Source: Collinsella sp. (GTDB lineage Bacteria; Actinomycetota; Coriobacteriia; Coriobacteriales; Coriobacteriaceae). Taken from it: a stretch of DNA of 64,000 nt. The notes under the pieces are model-generated. The model had not been told where the DNA came from. It searched no databases and was given only the letters and a program-made list of their open reading frames with translations. Below, piece by piece: positions 33,601 to 44,805 of this stretch (positions within the stretch are counted from its first letter, which is position 1; the number at the start of each line of letters is the position of its first letter). The position numbers and the translations under genes were made by a program. Where the stretch lies: positions 25,618 through 89,617 of the forward strand of contig JAHAAK010000004.1 of NCBI GenBank assembly GCA_018376905.1. The letters are read 5' to 3'.

Positions 33601-34977
33601 TTATTCCGATACAGTAGCTTCTCGTTGATTTTTCTCCTGCGAAGATGAGTGGCGGGAAATAAGGTCAAAAGCCATCTCGTAGCACATTTTTCTATATTCA
33701 CATGATGCAGGGTGTAGACTCTTGGGCAAGTAGCCGTGCTCGTCTGCAGCCTCCCAGCTACAGCCCCCACCACAGAAAGACCGAGCCCAACAGTCCGTAC
33801 AGTCAATTCTTTTTTCGACACCCTGACTCCAGTTTTCAATATACCTAGTTTCGTCAATTCCGGTGACGATGTTGCCCATTTTGAATCGCATCATCCCGAC
33901 AAACCTGTGACAGGGGTATACGTCCCCTTCGGGAGTCACGGAAATAAAACGCCTGCCAGCCCCGCATCCGACAAAGGCGATCCTGTTGCTCATAATCAAA
34001 TCAACTGCAGTTTTCAATGTTCTAAACAAGGGCTTTTCCCCTTGATCAATCTGTTTGAGATATTGATCCGCCAAATCTATTAGGCCCGCCCTGATTTTGT
34101 TTAATGAGTGTTCGTCGAGTTTGATATTCTCATCGAATGAGCTCACGGGCGAGAAGTAAATCCTTCTGAAGCCCATCTCTTTAAACTGAAGATAGTCTTC
34201 AACAAGGTTACAGTTATTATTTGTTAAGGTCGCTCTTGCGCCGAAGGGGAACGACTCGGAAAAACGACGAACGTTTTTGTCGATATCGGAGAAAGAGCCG
34301 CCTCCCGTCTTATACGGGCGCGATGCATCGTGCTTGCATCCTGTACCATCGAGACTAATCAGAACAGAAAACCCGTGCTCCTTGAAAGAATTCACAGCAG
34401 TGTCATTCAAAAGCGTTCCGTTGGTCGTAATAGAATAGGTAAAGTTTCTATTGGGGTATATTCTTTTTGAATAGTCGACCGTTTTCCATATCAGCGGCTC
34501 GTTAATCATGGGTTCCCCACCAAAAAAGACGATCGCAAGCGTTTCGTTTTCCGATGAACTTGCGACGAGGTAGTCGACCGCCTTGAAGGCTATCTCGTCT
34601 GTCATCAGCAGAGGAGACGTTCCATAATCTCCTTTACCGGCAAAACAGTAACTACAACCAAGGTTGCATGCATGTGAAACGTGGAGTTCGATGGATCTAA
34701 GTTTTCGAGGCGTGTCTTTTGTTAAGAAAGTCCGCTCAGACAATCGTTGATACTCATCAATGTCGTCTTCAAGTTCTGCTATGGTCGTTTGGTCGTAGCC
34801 TTTCGCAGCAAGTGACTTTGTTAGCAACTTCGAGTTGACCGTTCTTCCCGATGCTTCAAATATGCGAAGCGCATCTTCTGATGCTTGGTCAACCTGAAAG
34901 CAATTGCGAGTGACCTCATCGAAGCAGTAACGACGATCACTTACTGAGAAAAAAATGCATACGTTCCTCAATTTCAT
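33601..34977 (-). CDS. Radical SAM/SPASM peptide maturase
   Basis: Protein of 458 residues. Residues 1-90 resemble a leader-recognition (PqqD/RRE-like) region. The radical SAM barrel has the [4Fe-4S] motif CNLGCSYC (104-111), FFGGEP (151-156) and TTNGTLL. The SPASM region has Cys at 338, 356, 393, 396, 402, 406, 426 and 432 (VTPEGDVYPCH, CTDC, FCGGGC), enough for two auxiliary clusters. Enzymes of this build form thioether or carbon-carbon crosslinks in Cys-rich peptides. Two matching peptide genes lie downstream on the same strand. ATG 34977 has only a poor ribosome site. Base composition is clearly more AT-rich than the core genes. A 170-base gap to peptide 1 holds a possible very short hydrophobic frame without a ribosome site. 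Confidence 0.9.
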   Translation of the reverse strand: MKLRNVCIFFSVSDRRYCFDEVTRNCFQVDQASEDALRIFEASGRTVNSKLLTKSLAAKGYDQTTIAELEDDIDEYQRLSERTFLTKDTPRKLRSIELHVSHACNLGCSYCFAGKGDYGTSPLLMTDEIAFKAVDYLVASSSENETLAIVFFGGEPMINEPLIWKTVDYSKRIYPNRNFTYSITTNGTLLNDTAVNSFKEHGFSVLISLDGTGCKHDASRPYKTGGGSFSDIDKNVRRFSESFPFGARATLTNNNCNLVEDYLQFKEMGFRRIYFSPVSSFDENIKLDEHSLNKIRAGLIDLADQYLKQIDQGEKPLFRTLKTAVDLIMSNRIAFVGCGAGRRFISVTPEGDVYPCHRFVGMMRFKMGNIVTGIDETRYIENWSQGVEKRIDCTDCWARSFCGGGCSWEAADEHGYLPKSLHPASCEYRKMCYEMAFDLISRHSSSQEKNQREATVSE

Positions 34978-35515
34978 GCTGGACTGGCACTAACCTTGTT
35001 TATTGTTGCGCAGCTATAAAAAACCACCAGCGGGGATTCGGTGTGCGGCCCAATCGGACTCCCAAAAGGTTCTATTTGAGACTGGCAAGCTTTGTGTTGT
35101 TGGCACTTCGACAGCGCTCTTTATTCCAACATGGAGCCTCGCAGTTTGAGTCGACTTGCCTCTGGAAGGTCCGATCTTAACTTGATTTAGGATGAAAACA
35201 GATTACAGGCGCGCTCCTCTAGAAAGAAAGGAAACCAATCGCCGCCTTTCACCAGGAAAGTTTTTATAGCCCACCTCGAGCAAAATGAAAGATGCGAGAG
35301 CGATTGGGGAACAACGCGAATCTCCCCTTTTGGGTGGGAGCGAGCCTTCAGCCACCGGCGAACGACTCGCCCTGGTCAGAATCTGGAAGTGGTGCCGGGC
35401 CGCTTGGGCCTCCCCGGTGACTTCGTGGGGCTTACCTGCCTGACGTCGAGGAGTACATCCGCAAGATTCGTTCCCTATGCCGTTTGCTCTCACGCCCGCC
35501 TTAGTTCCAAGTCGG
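34978..35515. other. Gap upstream of the radical SAM gene, no supported gene
   Basis: This stretch contains short broken frames on both strands (for example one of 25 codons from ATG 35192 on the plus strand, and a plus-strand piece near 35440-35510 ending in CRLLSRPP) but nothing recognisable. The minus-strand promoter of the radical SAM gene should lie in the AT-rich part 34985-35035; no consensus pair was found. The right end joins the truncated FHA copy. Confidence 0.5.
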
Positions 35516-35959
35516 GCGAGCCGCCGCGCTCATGCGACCTGCGGCGGCGCCACGTCGACGCCGCGCTCGCTGAGCACATCTTCGGTTACGGGCGAGCACG
35601 AGGTCGCGCCGGCGCATCCGCTGGGATTGCTGCGCGTGCAAAACGGCTACGTGGTGAGCGCCCCGCGCTGGATTCAGCCGAGTGAGGAAGGCGTCGAGAT
35701 CGGCGCGCTGGCGACGGGGGAAGGCGACATCACCGACGTCGGCGACGACGTCTCGGCCCGCCATGCCCATATCTGGTGCGACGATTCTGGCACATGGTTT
35801 GTCGAGGACCTGGCGTCCACGAACGGCACCGTGGTGGTAAACGGGGCCACGAGTGTATGTATTCAAGTAGAGCCTGGCCGCTCCGCCCAGCTCAACCCCG
35901 GCGACGAGCTCAAGCTTGGCGAATCCACCACCTACGCCATCCTCCTCGGCGCCCTCTAG
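35516..35959 (+). pseudogene. Truncated second copy of the FHA-domain gene
   Basis: From about 35516 the plus frame matches residues 173-312 of the FHA protein at 28279-29217, with an intact FHA domain (VSARHAHIW, DLASTNGTVVVNG) and the same C-terminus. The first 170 residues are missing, and the junction is abrupt. A stray ATG at 35477 could start a 160-residue protein, but no ribosome site supports it. Divergence at synonymous sites shows the copy is not recent, or came from a different strain. Confidence 0.7.
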
Positions 35960-36062
35960 CCAGCAGATAGGGACGTTCCTTTTCTGCCAGCACTTGGGGA
36001 CACTCCTTGGCGCGCCAGAGCCAGTCGCCCGGGGATGGAGGGACCATTTTGGCCCTTGGCAG
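35516..36062 (+). repeat. Right copy of the long direct repeat flanking the accessory island
   Basis: It matches 28790-29323, including the non-coding spacer with GGGACGTTCCTTTTCTGCC and TTGGCGCGCCAGAGCC. The two copies enclose the AT-rich island. After 36062 the sequences part company. Confidence 0.75.
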
Positions 36063-36096
36063 TCACCTAAGGTAAACCTCTACCGCCCACCTATAT

Positions 36097-36129
36097 TTGC
36101 CGAAATATGGTCTGACGGCGGGGTACAAT
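36097..36129 (+). promoter_or_regulatory. Possible promoter and long leader of nifJ
   Basis: TACAAT at 36124-36129 is a good -10; the nearest TTGCCG (36097) is 21 bases away, longer than usual. If used, the transcript would have a leader of about 275 bases. That leader (36135-36410) is GC-rich with several short palindromes, for example CCCGGCGATCGCCGGG near 36363. No known riboswitch was recognised. Confidence 0.3.
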
Positions 36130-36410
36130 AAACCCGCATGCGGATTTCCGTTGCGGGCGCTTCCCATCGCCGGGGTGTGCCCGGGAGCATCCGGCATGCG
36201 GCCTTTGCGGCGCTCGGTCATGTGCAAGACGGGTAGCTGGGCCTGTGGAGCGCGTGCAGCTCTCCTCGCCTCGGCATGCCTTCTCTCCACGCCATGTACC
36301 TGCCGCTGAGTCCGCCTGTCAGATGATCGGAAGCAACAACGAAAATCCCATCACGCCAACATCCCGGCGATCGCCGGGGCCTGTATACCTATATGAGAGG
36401 AGAGGGGTAT

Positions 36411-39950
<3,540 letters not shown>

Positions 39951-39964
39951 GTCTCCCACCGCAA

Positions 39965-40081
39965 GATCTGAGGGCTGACCTTCGCGGACGTCCTCGGACA
40001 TGAAAGAACCCCCGCTGCGCACTACGTGCGGCGGGGGTTCTTTCGTCCTGCGGAGTGTTCGCGAAGGTCAGCCCTCAGATC
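39965..40081 (+). terminator. nifJ terminator nested within a larger inverted repeat
   Basis: The inner stem GAAAGAACCCCCGC (40002-40015) pairs with GCGGGGGTTCTTTC (40031-40044), a strong terminator. Around it, a 22-base arm at 39965-39986 (starting GATCTGAGGG) is perfectly complementary to 40060-40081. The whole would form a branched hairpin of about 117 bases. The remaining gap to 40321 has two more self-complementary pieces (TTTCGCGGC/GCCGCGAAA at 40158-40178 and TTCGCGCC/GGCGCGAA near 40231-40249) and no gene. Confidence 0.75.
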
Positions 40082-40321
40082 CTGCTACGACTACGCCCTC
40101 GGATTGTGTGGGCTGATGAAGAACGTGGTTGTGGGGGGCCTTTTGTCCCGGTCGCTGTTTCGCGGCTTTGCCGCGAAAGGCGCGTCACTTTGGGGATGGA
40201 TGGGGAGCGTGGCTGTTGCAACGCCTTATCCCTTTGCTTTTTCGCGCCTTTGGCGCGAAACGCGCAGCACCTTGGGAAATGCATTGATGCGTGGACGAGG
40301 CTGGATTGTGGATTCTAATGG

Positions 40322-41683
40322 CTAGAGAGATATGGGTGCGAACGAGAAATCGTTATTGGGGTCATCCTTTTCCATAAACTCATCGAGACAAAACGTCATG
40401 TAGATTGGAACGTACAGAACCTTGCCCTCTTTGCTGAGATTCTCGTGGCTTAGTACAACGGCCTCGGGAATTTTGTACTCGCCCACACTCATCAGACGAT
40501 CGAGGGCCGCGTGCGCTCGAACTTTCTTGCCCGATTTGACCTCGATTGGGACAACGTGCCCGTGGGCGCCTTCGATCACAAAGTCAACTTCACCGACCTC
40601 ACGTGTTTGGTAGTACCATGCATCCGCCCCGAGGGCAACGAGTTCCTGCGCGACCACGTTCTCATAGAGGCCACCAAGGTTGGGAGTTTTCATATCAAGA
40701 TAGACGGCGCGTGCAGTGCTGCCGGGGTATCGCGATGCGAGCATGCCTGTATCAGACTCGTATAGTTTGAAGGCTGTCGTTTTCTCCGTCCTCTTGAGAG
40801 GACTCCGTGGCTCCGTCACCCTGGCGACCATCAATCCAACACCTGCGTTAACAAGCCACAGGAAATCCTGCTCATATTTTTTAAGGCGAGCTCCCTCACC
40901 CAGAGACGAAACAACAAAGCGATGAGACTCCGCCTCAAGCTGAACGGGAATTTGCTCAAAAATCGACCGAACGTTAAACGCTCGAGTCGATGCATATTTT
41001 GAGATATCGCTTTTGTACTGATCGACCAGCTGAGTTTGAAGCTCACGTGTGCTCACGAGCGAATAACCCGAATCAATATAATTCTGAACGACCTCCGGCA
41101 TGCCGCCGCAAACGATATAAGCTCTATAGTTCTTGAGCATCGCCTCATGAATATAGTTTTCGACAGGATGTTTCTCGACAAGGCAGCTGCGAATGCCTGC
41201 AAGCACATTCTCGCTAACGCTGTTTGCCCAACAAAACTCTTCAAAATCCATCGGGCGCATAACAATGTGCTCTACATACCCCACCGGAAAAGAAGAGACC
41301 CCCTTAAACTCAGTCCCAAGCATAGACCCCGAGAAGACATAGCTAAAGCGCCCATCCTCGACCAACGCCTTCATGAGTGTAACGATCTGCGGATACTCCT
41401 GAATCTCATCGACAAAGACAAGCGTATCGCCCTCAACAAGCGGCGCATCCGCAAGAAGGGCTACGCGGTTGATAAAGTCAACGGAGTTCTTTGCGCCAAC
41501 AAGTGCATTCCTTGCTTCGACATCGAGTAGTAAATTGACCTCAAAATACGACGCGTAGTTGCTTTTTCCAAACGCGCGAATCGCATAGCTCTTGCCAATC
41601 TGACGCGCACCAGTAACGAGTAATGCCTTATTGGAGTTATTCTTCCAGCTCAAAAGCCTATCAGTGACCTTACGGCGTAGCAT
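40322..41683 (-). CDS. AAA ATPase of the AAA_14/DUF4143 family
   Basis: Protein of 453 residues. ATG 41683 follows GGGGG; an upstream ATG (41701) lacks one. The N-terminal ATPase domain has Walker A TGARQIGKS (about 26-34), Walker B TLVFVDEIQEYP and the family feature FSGSMLG. The C-terminal DUF4143 domain (about 215-400) resembles a restriction-endonuclease fold, ending with VDFVIEGAHGHVVPIEVKSGKK (the D...E-x-K nuclease-like triad). These proteins are common in gut bacteria, often in many copies, and their role is unsettled; a selfish or defence function has been suggested. Three direct repeats lie just upstream. Codon use is less biased than in core genes. Confidence 0.88.
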   Translation of the reverse strand: MLRRKVTDRLLSWKNNSNKALLVTGARQIGKSYAIRAFGKSNYASYFEVNLLLDVEARNALVGAKNSVDFINRVALLADAPLVEGDTLVFVDEIQEYPQIVTLMKALVEDGRFSYVFSGSMLGTEFKGVSSFPVGYVEHIVMRPMDFEEFCWANSVSENVLAGIRSCLVEKHPVENYIHEAMLKNYRAYIVCGGMPEVVQNYIDSGYSLVSTRELQTQLVDQYKSDISKYASTRAFNVRSIFEQIPVQLEAESHRFVVSSLGEGARLKKYEQDFLWLVNAGVGLMVARVTEPRSPLKRTEKTTAFKLYESDTGMLASRYPGSTARAVYLDMKTPNLGGLYENVVAQELVALGADAWYYQTREVGEVDFVIEGAHGHVVPIEVKSGKKVRAHAALDRLMSVGEYKIPEAVVLSHENLSKEGKVLYVPIYMTFCLDEFMEKDDPNNDFSFAPISL

Positions 41684-41697
41684 TAAACCCCCAAATG

Positions 41698-41781
41698 ACA
41701 AAAATTAACAGATAGAATCGCCTAAAATCATACAAAAATTGGCAGATAATATTGTCGTAAATATACAAAAATTGGGAGATA
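41698..41781. repeat. Three 17-bp direct repeats in the promoter of the AAA ATPase gene
   Basis: Copies at 41698-41714, 41732-41748 and 41765-41781 follow the pattern ACAAAAATTnnnAGATA (inner bases AAC, GGC, GGG), spaced 34 and 33 bases apart, about three helical turns. On the ATPase strand they read TATCTnnnAATTTTTGT. Regular spacing right at the start of the gene suggests protein-binding sites, perhaps for the ATPase itself or its regulator. Confidence 0.75.
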
Positions 41782-41924
41782 GCAAAGGTTCGAATAGGCC
41801 TCAAAGCCACTGAAACAGTGCTCTACTTTGCGAAGGGGCTGGGGACGCTGTTGGGTGCGTCTCCAGCCCTCTGATTCTTACTTTGGATCCCGATGGTGGG
41901 GTGTTGTCGGTGCTGCTTGCTTGG

Positions 41925-42449
41925 TTACCTTGTCTCGCCGCTCTCTGTGCGTAGGCGGTAGCCGTGGACGAGGTCGCTAATAGCCGGCCAGGGAATCTGG
42001 CGGTCGACCCAAAATTGGAGCTGGACCAGATAGCGCTCGGTGGCGCGGGTGAGGGCCGCGAACTGTTCGTGAGTCTCAACCTGGGCGTAGAGGTCGCGGC
42101 TGTGGGCGAGGATTGCCGTGGTGTCATCCATTTTGCCGGTGACGTCGAAGGCGCCCGAGAACCAGTCGCACAGGCGCGCGGCGCTGTTGTTGATCGTTGC
42201 GAGGTCGGCGGTGCCGTCGTTGGCGTTTTCGTTGGCCTGGGCTCGCAGGAGGGAGAGGGCGTCGGCGGCGTTCATGCAGTAACCGACGGTGAAGTTCCAG
42301 ACGACGAATTCGCGGCCGGTGTCGAGTTTGCGGCGGCGCATGTAGTCGATGTCACGCGGTTCCTCGAGCATCATTTGATCGGCGAGGGCCTCAAGTGCAG
42401 TGGTGTACTCGGCAAGGTCGAGCGTGAGCAGATTGTTGATATCCATCAT
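41925..42449 (-). CDS. Hypothetical protein, mostly helical
   Basis: Protein of 174 residues, ATG 42449 (or 42446) behind GGAGG, which overlaps the end of the DUF3830-like gene. The sequence is helical and rich in Ala, Leu, Asp and Thr, with no membrane segment or signal peptide. Features that might be conserved are YMRRRKLDTGREFVVWNF and RLCDWFSGAF. I do not recognise the family. Tight linkage suggests a shared function with its upstream neighbour. Confidence 0.7.
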   Translation of the reverse strand: MMDINNLLTLDLAEYTTALEALADQMMLEEPRDIDYMRRRKLDTGREFVVWNFTVGYCMNAADALSLLRAQANENANDGTADLATINNSAARLCDWFSGAFDVTGKMDDTTAILAHSRDLYAQVETHEQFAALTRATERYLVQLQFWVDRQIPWPAISDLVHGYRLRTESGETR

Positions 42450-42451
42450 CT

Positions 42452-42867
42452 TTAGGCCTCCGTTTCGATCTCGACGATTTCGTTTTTAATGTACATGCCC
42501 TGGTTGTCCCAGACATTGCGGCAGGCGGCGGAAAACGCTCGCGGTCGGCTTCGCAGGTGCGGGCGAACATGTTGCAGGTGCCAAAGGGCTCGCACACGTC
42601 AAAGAAGATGCAGATTGACGACCATCCGCCATACCAGCTCACGGCGCCCGCTGGCTCGTGAAAGACGGGGTTCTCGATGTGCTCGTAATTGGCGATGGGG
42701 CCCGAGACGGGATAGGTTACCTCGGCATCGCAGATCTTGGCCGAAAAGATACGTGACTCGACCGGACAGGACGATTCGAACAGCTTGCATGCCTCGGGAG
42801 CCTTGTCCCAGAGCATGTCGGCGAGAAACGTCTCGCCATTTAGCGTGATCTTGAGCATTTTTGTCAT
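42452..42867 (-). pseudogene. DUF3830-like (cyclophilin-like fold) protein, frameshifted near its 3' end
   Basis: ATG 42867 has a good site (GAGGAGG). The first ~110 residues (MTKMLKITLNGETFLADML ... PAGAVSWYGGWSSICIFFD) match the small beta-barrel DUF3830/cyclophilin-like group. At about 42538-42541 one base seems lost: in the other frame the protein would continue SAACRNVWDNQGMYIKNE and end at TAA 42452-42454, three bases before the next ATG. As written, the frame runs on into the next gene. A single-base sequencing error would give the same picture. Confidence 0.6.
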
Positions 42868-43469
42868 AGTAAGGACCTCCTCAATCCGTCGCTCAAGGGG
42901 TTCGCTAGCGGATAAGGAGAAGACAGCAGCGGGGTCGCCGAACCCAAACTTCACGACAGATCTCTGTCGCCCCAGCCCGCGCTGTTCTTCGCTAAAGTAT
43001 CATGCAGCAATTGCGCGCGCAATATCAGTTTTTGATTTTCTGGAAGCGGCAATCGACGAGACGGCTCGCCGGCTGCCGGCCGACGCGCGGTATGGGCGCT
43101 CGTCTATTCCTTAAGTTGGATGAAAAACGCCATGTTATTGCAGGGCTGCATACTCGTCCAATAAGTGCATAGAATCTCGTATAGTGCGAGTAAGATTTTG
43201 CGCTGTCTGTTTTATATTTAGCAAAGATACAGTTTGCATAATCTGGTCTAATCCCTGCTCTATTAAAATAAAGTTGCACGTAAATGACGTAGATATGCTT
43301 GAGCTGGGTTTCTTTACGCTGAGCGGGTAAAAGCGACCGTTCACCGTTCAACTATTTTCAAAATGAATAAAATGAGCGATAAAGAGAATATAAACCTTAA
43401 TAAACTCGCGTATCGCACGGGCGCGGGTTATTAATGGGTTGTAGGCCTTTTACAGAAAGGATTCCAGCA
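42868..43469. other. Intergenic region upstream of arcC, no supported gene
   Basis: The part 43110-43430 is clearly AT-rich compared with its surroundings (for example AATGAATAAAATGAGCGATA near 43362). It should hold the divergent promoters for arcC and the DUF3830-like gene. A minus frame at 43025-43351 has no ribosome site or recognisable sequence and is not called. Confidence 0.5.
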
Positions 43470-44432
43470 ATGTCTAAGCCTCTTGGCAAGCCCGATCGTA
43501 TCGTCGTCGCCCTTGGCGGCAACGCCCTCGGCAACAACCCCGTTGAGCAGATCGAGGCCGTGAGCAACACCGCTCACGCCCTCCTCGGCCTGATCGAGCA
43601 GGGCAACGAGATCATCATCACCCACGGCAACGGTCCGCAGGTCGGCATGATCCAGAACGCCTTCGCCGCCGCCCACGACGCCATCGGCACCCCCGAGATG
43701 CCGCTGCCCGAGTGCGGCGCCATGTCCCAGGGCTACATCGGCTATCACCTGCAGCAGGGCATTGGCCGCGAGATGCACAAGCGCTATAAGCGTTGGCACG
43801 CCGCAACCGTCGTCACCCAGATCGAGTGCGACCCGGACGATCCCGCGTTCAAGAACCCGACCAAGCCGATTGGCCCCTTCTACACCGAGGAGCAGGCCAA
43901 GGAGTTCATGGCCGAGGATCCTTCCAAGGTCTTCGTCGAGGATTCCGGCCGCGGCTGGCGTCGCGTTGTCGCTTCCCCCGATCCCAAGAAGATCGTCGAG
44001 GCTGACTCCATCCTCAACCTGCTTGACAACGAGTTCATCGTCATCGCCTGCGGTGGCGGCGGCATCCCCGTCGTCCGCGACTACGAGAACAAGGGCTGCT
44101 ACAAGGGCGTCCCCGCCGTCATCGACAAGGACCTGGGCGGCGAGCTGCTGGCCGAGGACTGCGACGCTGACGTTCTGTTCCTGCTGACCGCCGTTGAGCA
44201 TGTCGCCATCAACTTTGGCAAGCCCAACCAGGAGGAGCTCGAGGACATCACCGCCGACGAGGCCGAGCGCCTGGCCGACGAGGGCCAGTTCGGCAAGGGT
44301 TCCATGGAGCCCAAGGTCCGCGCCGCCATCAAGTTCGCCCGTTCCCGCAAGGGCCGCACCTGCATCATCGGCGCCCTGGACAAGGCCGCCGAGACCATGG
44401 CCGGCCTCTCCGGTACCCGCATCCACGAGTAG
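43470..44432 (+). CDS. arcC: Carbamate kinase
   Basis: Protein of 320 residues, ATG 43470 after GAAAGGA. Motifs of the amino-acid kinase fold: VVALGGNALG at the N-terminus, THGNGPQVG, PLPECGAMSQGYIGYHLQQ, VIACGGGGIPVV, AVIDKDLGGELLA and the C-terminal KVRAAIKFAR. The enzyme makes ATP from carbamoyl phosphate in arginine or agmatine/urea breakdown. No arginine deiminase or carbamoyltransferase gene is adjacent, so the source of carbamoyl phosphate is outside the window. Codon bias suggests strong expression. Confidence 0.96.
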   Translation: MSKPLGKPDRIVVALGGNALGNNPVEQIEAVSNTAHALLGLIEQGNEIIITHGNGPQVGMIQNAFAAAHDAIGTPEMPLPECGAMSQGYIGYHLQQGIGREMHKRYKRWHAATVVTQIECDPDDPAFKNPTKPIGPFYTEEQAKEFMAEDPSKVFVEDSGRGWRRVVASPDPKKIVEADSILNLLDNEFIVIACGGGGIPVVRDYENKGCYKGVPAVIDKDLGGELLAEDCDADVLFLLTAVEHVAINFGKPNQEELEDITADEAERLADEGQFGKGSMEPKVRAAIKFARSRKGRTCIIGALDKAAETMAGLSGTRIHE

Positions 44433-44497
44433 CCTTTGCTCCATTGCCTCTCTCGTGGGCGCCAGGCAAGGCGCCCACAAACTAGCCTCTCTTCATG

Positions 44498-44527
44498 AGC
44501 CCCGCGGCCCGCTCCGACCGCGGGGCT
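44498..44527 (+). terminator. arcC terminator
   Basis: AGCCCCGCGG (44498-44507) pairs with CCGCGGGGCT (44518-44527), followed by TTT. Confidence 0.85.
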
Positions 44528-44557
44528 TTTGCTATTCACCTGGTCCCCGATGGGTGG

Positions 44558-44639
44558 GTAGTCATTGGGGACGTTCTTAAACGACTAGTCAAACAAGAAC
44601 GTCCTCAATGACTACTAATTTAAATCTGTCCCCAATGAC
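44558..44639. repeat. Dispersed repeat of the GGGGACGTTC family, with inverted arms
   Basis: The arm starting GTAGTCATTGGGGACG (44558-44578) is complementary, with one mismatch, to 44595-44615; CTGTCCCCAATGAC follows at 44626-44639. Related pieces occur at 29225-29265, 35963-36010, 50390-50500 and 50730-50750. A GCGGAAAGCGCATC piece at 44640-44653 links it to the tandem units at 50514-50701. Confidence 0.65.
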
Positions 44640-44805
44640 TGCGGAAAGCGCATCTCACACCGACGCATTGCTTTCGGGCCCTCTCTCCGTGCCCCCTATA
44701 AGTTCAGCTGGACTCCCCGCAACCTGTTCCGCGTTGGCGGAACGAGAGCGACGTGGAGTGTCATTCTTTACCGCGTTAGACTAGACGCAGGGAAAGGAGG
44801 AGGAC

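Noticed and set aside
33228..34977. SCIFF-type (six Cys in forty-five) assignment
   Set aside because: The peptides are Cys-rich and begin MKH, but the SCIFF-conserved region is absent and the spacing differs.
36130..36410. Structured RNA (SRP RNA, RNase P or riboswitch) in the nifJ leader
   Set aside because: The region is GC-rich with small palindromes, but none of the conserved cores of these RNAs was found.
41698..41781. CRISPR-like repeats before the AAA ATPase
   Set aside because: Only three 17-base copies with 16-17 base gaps; too short for a CRISPR array and better explained as binding sites.
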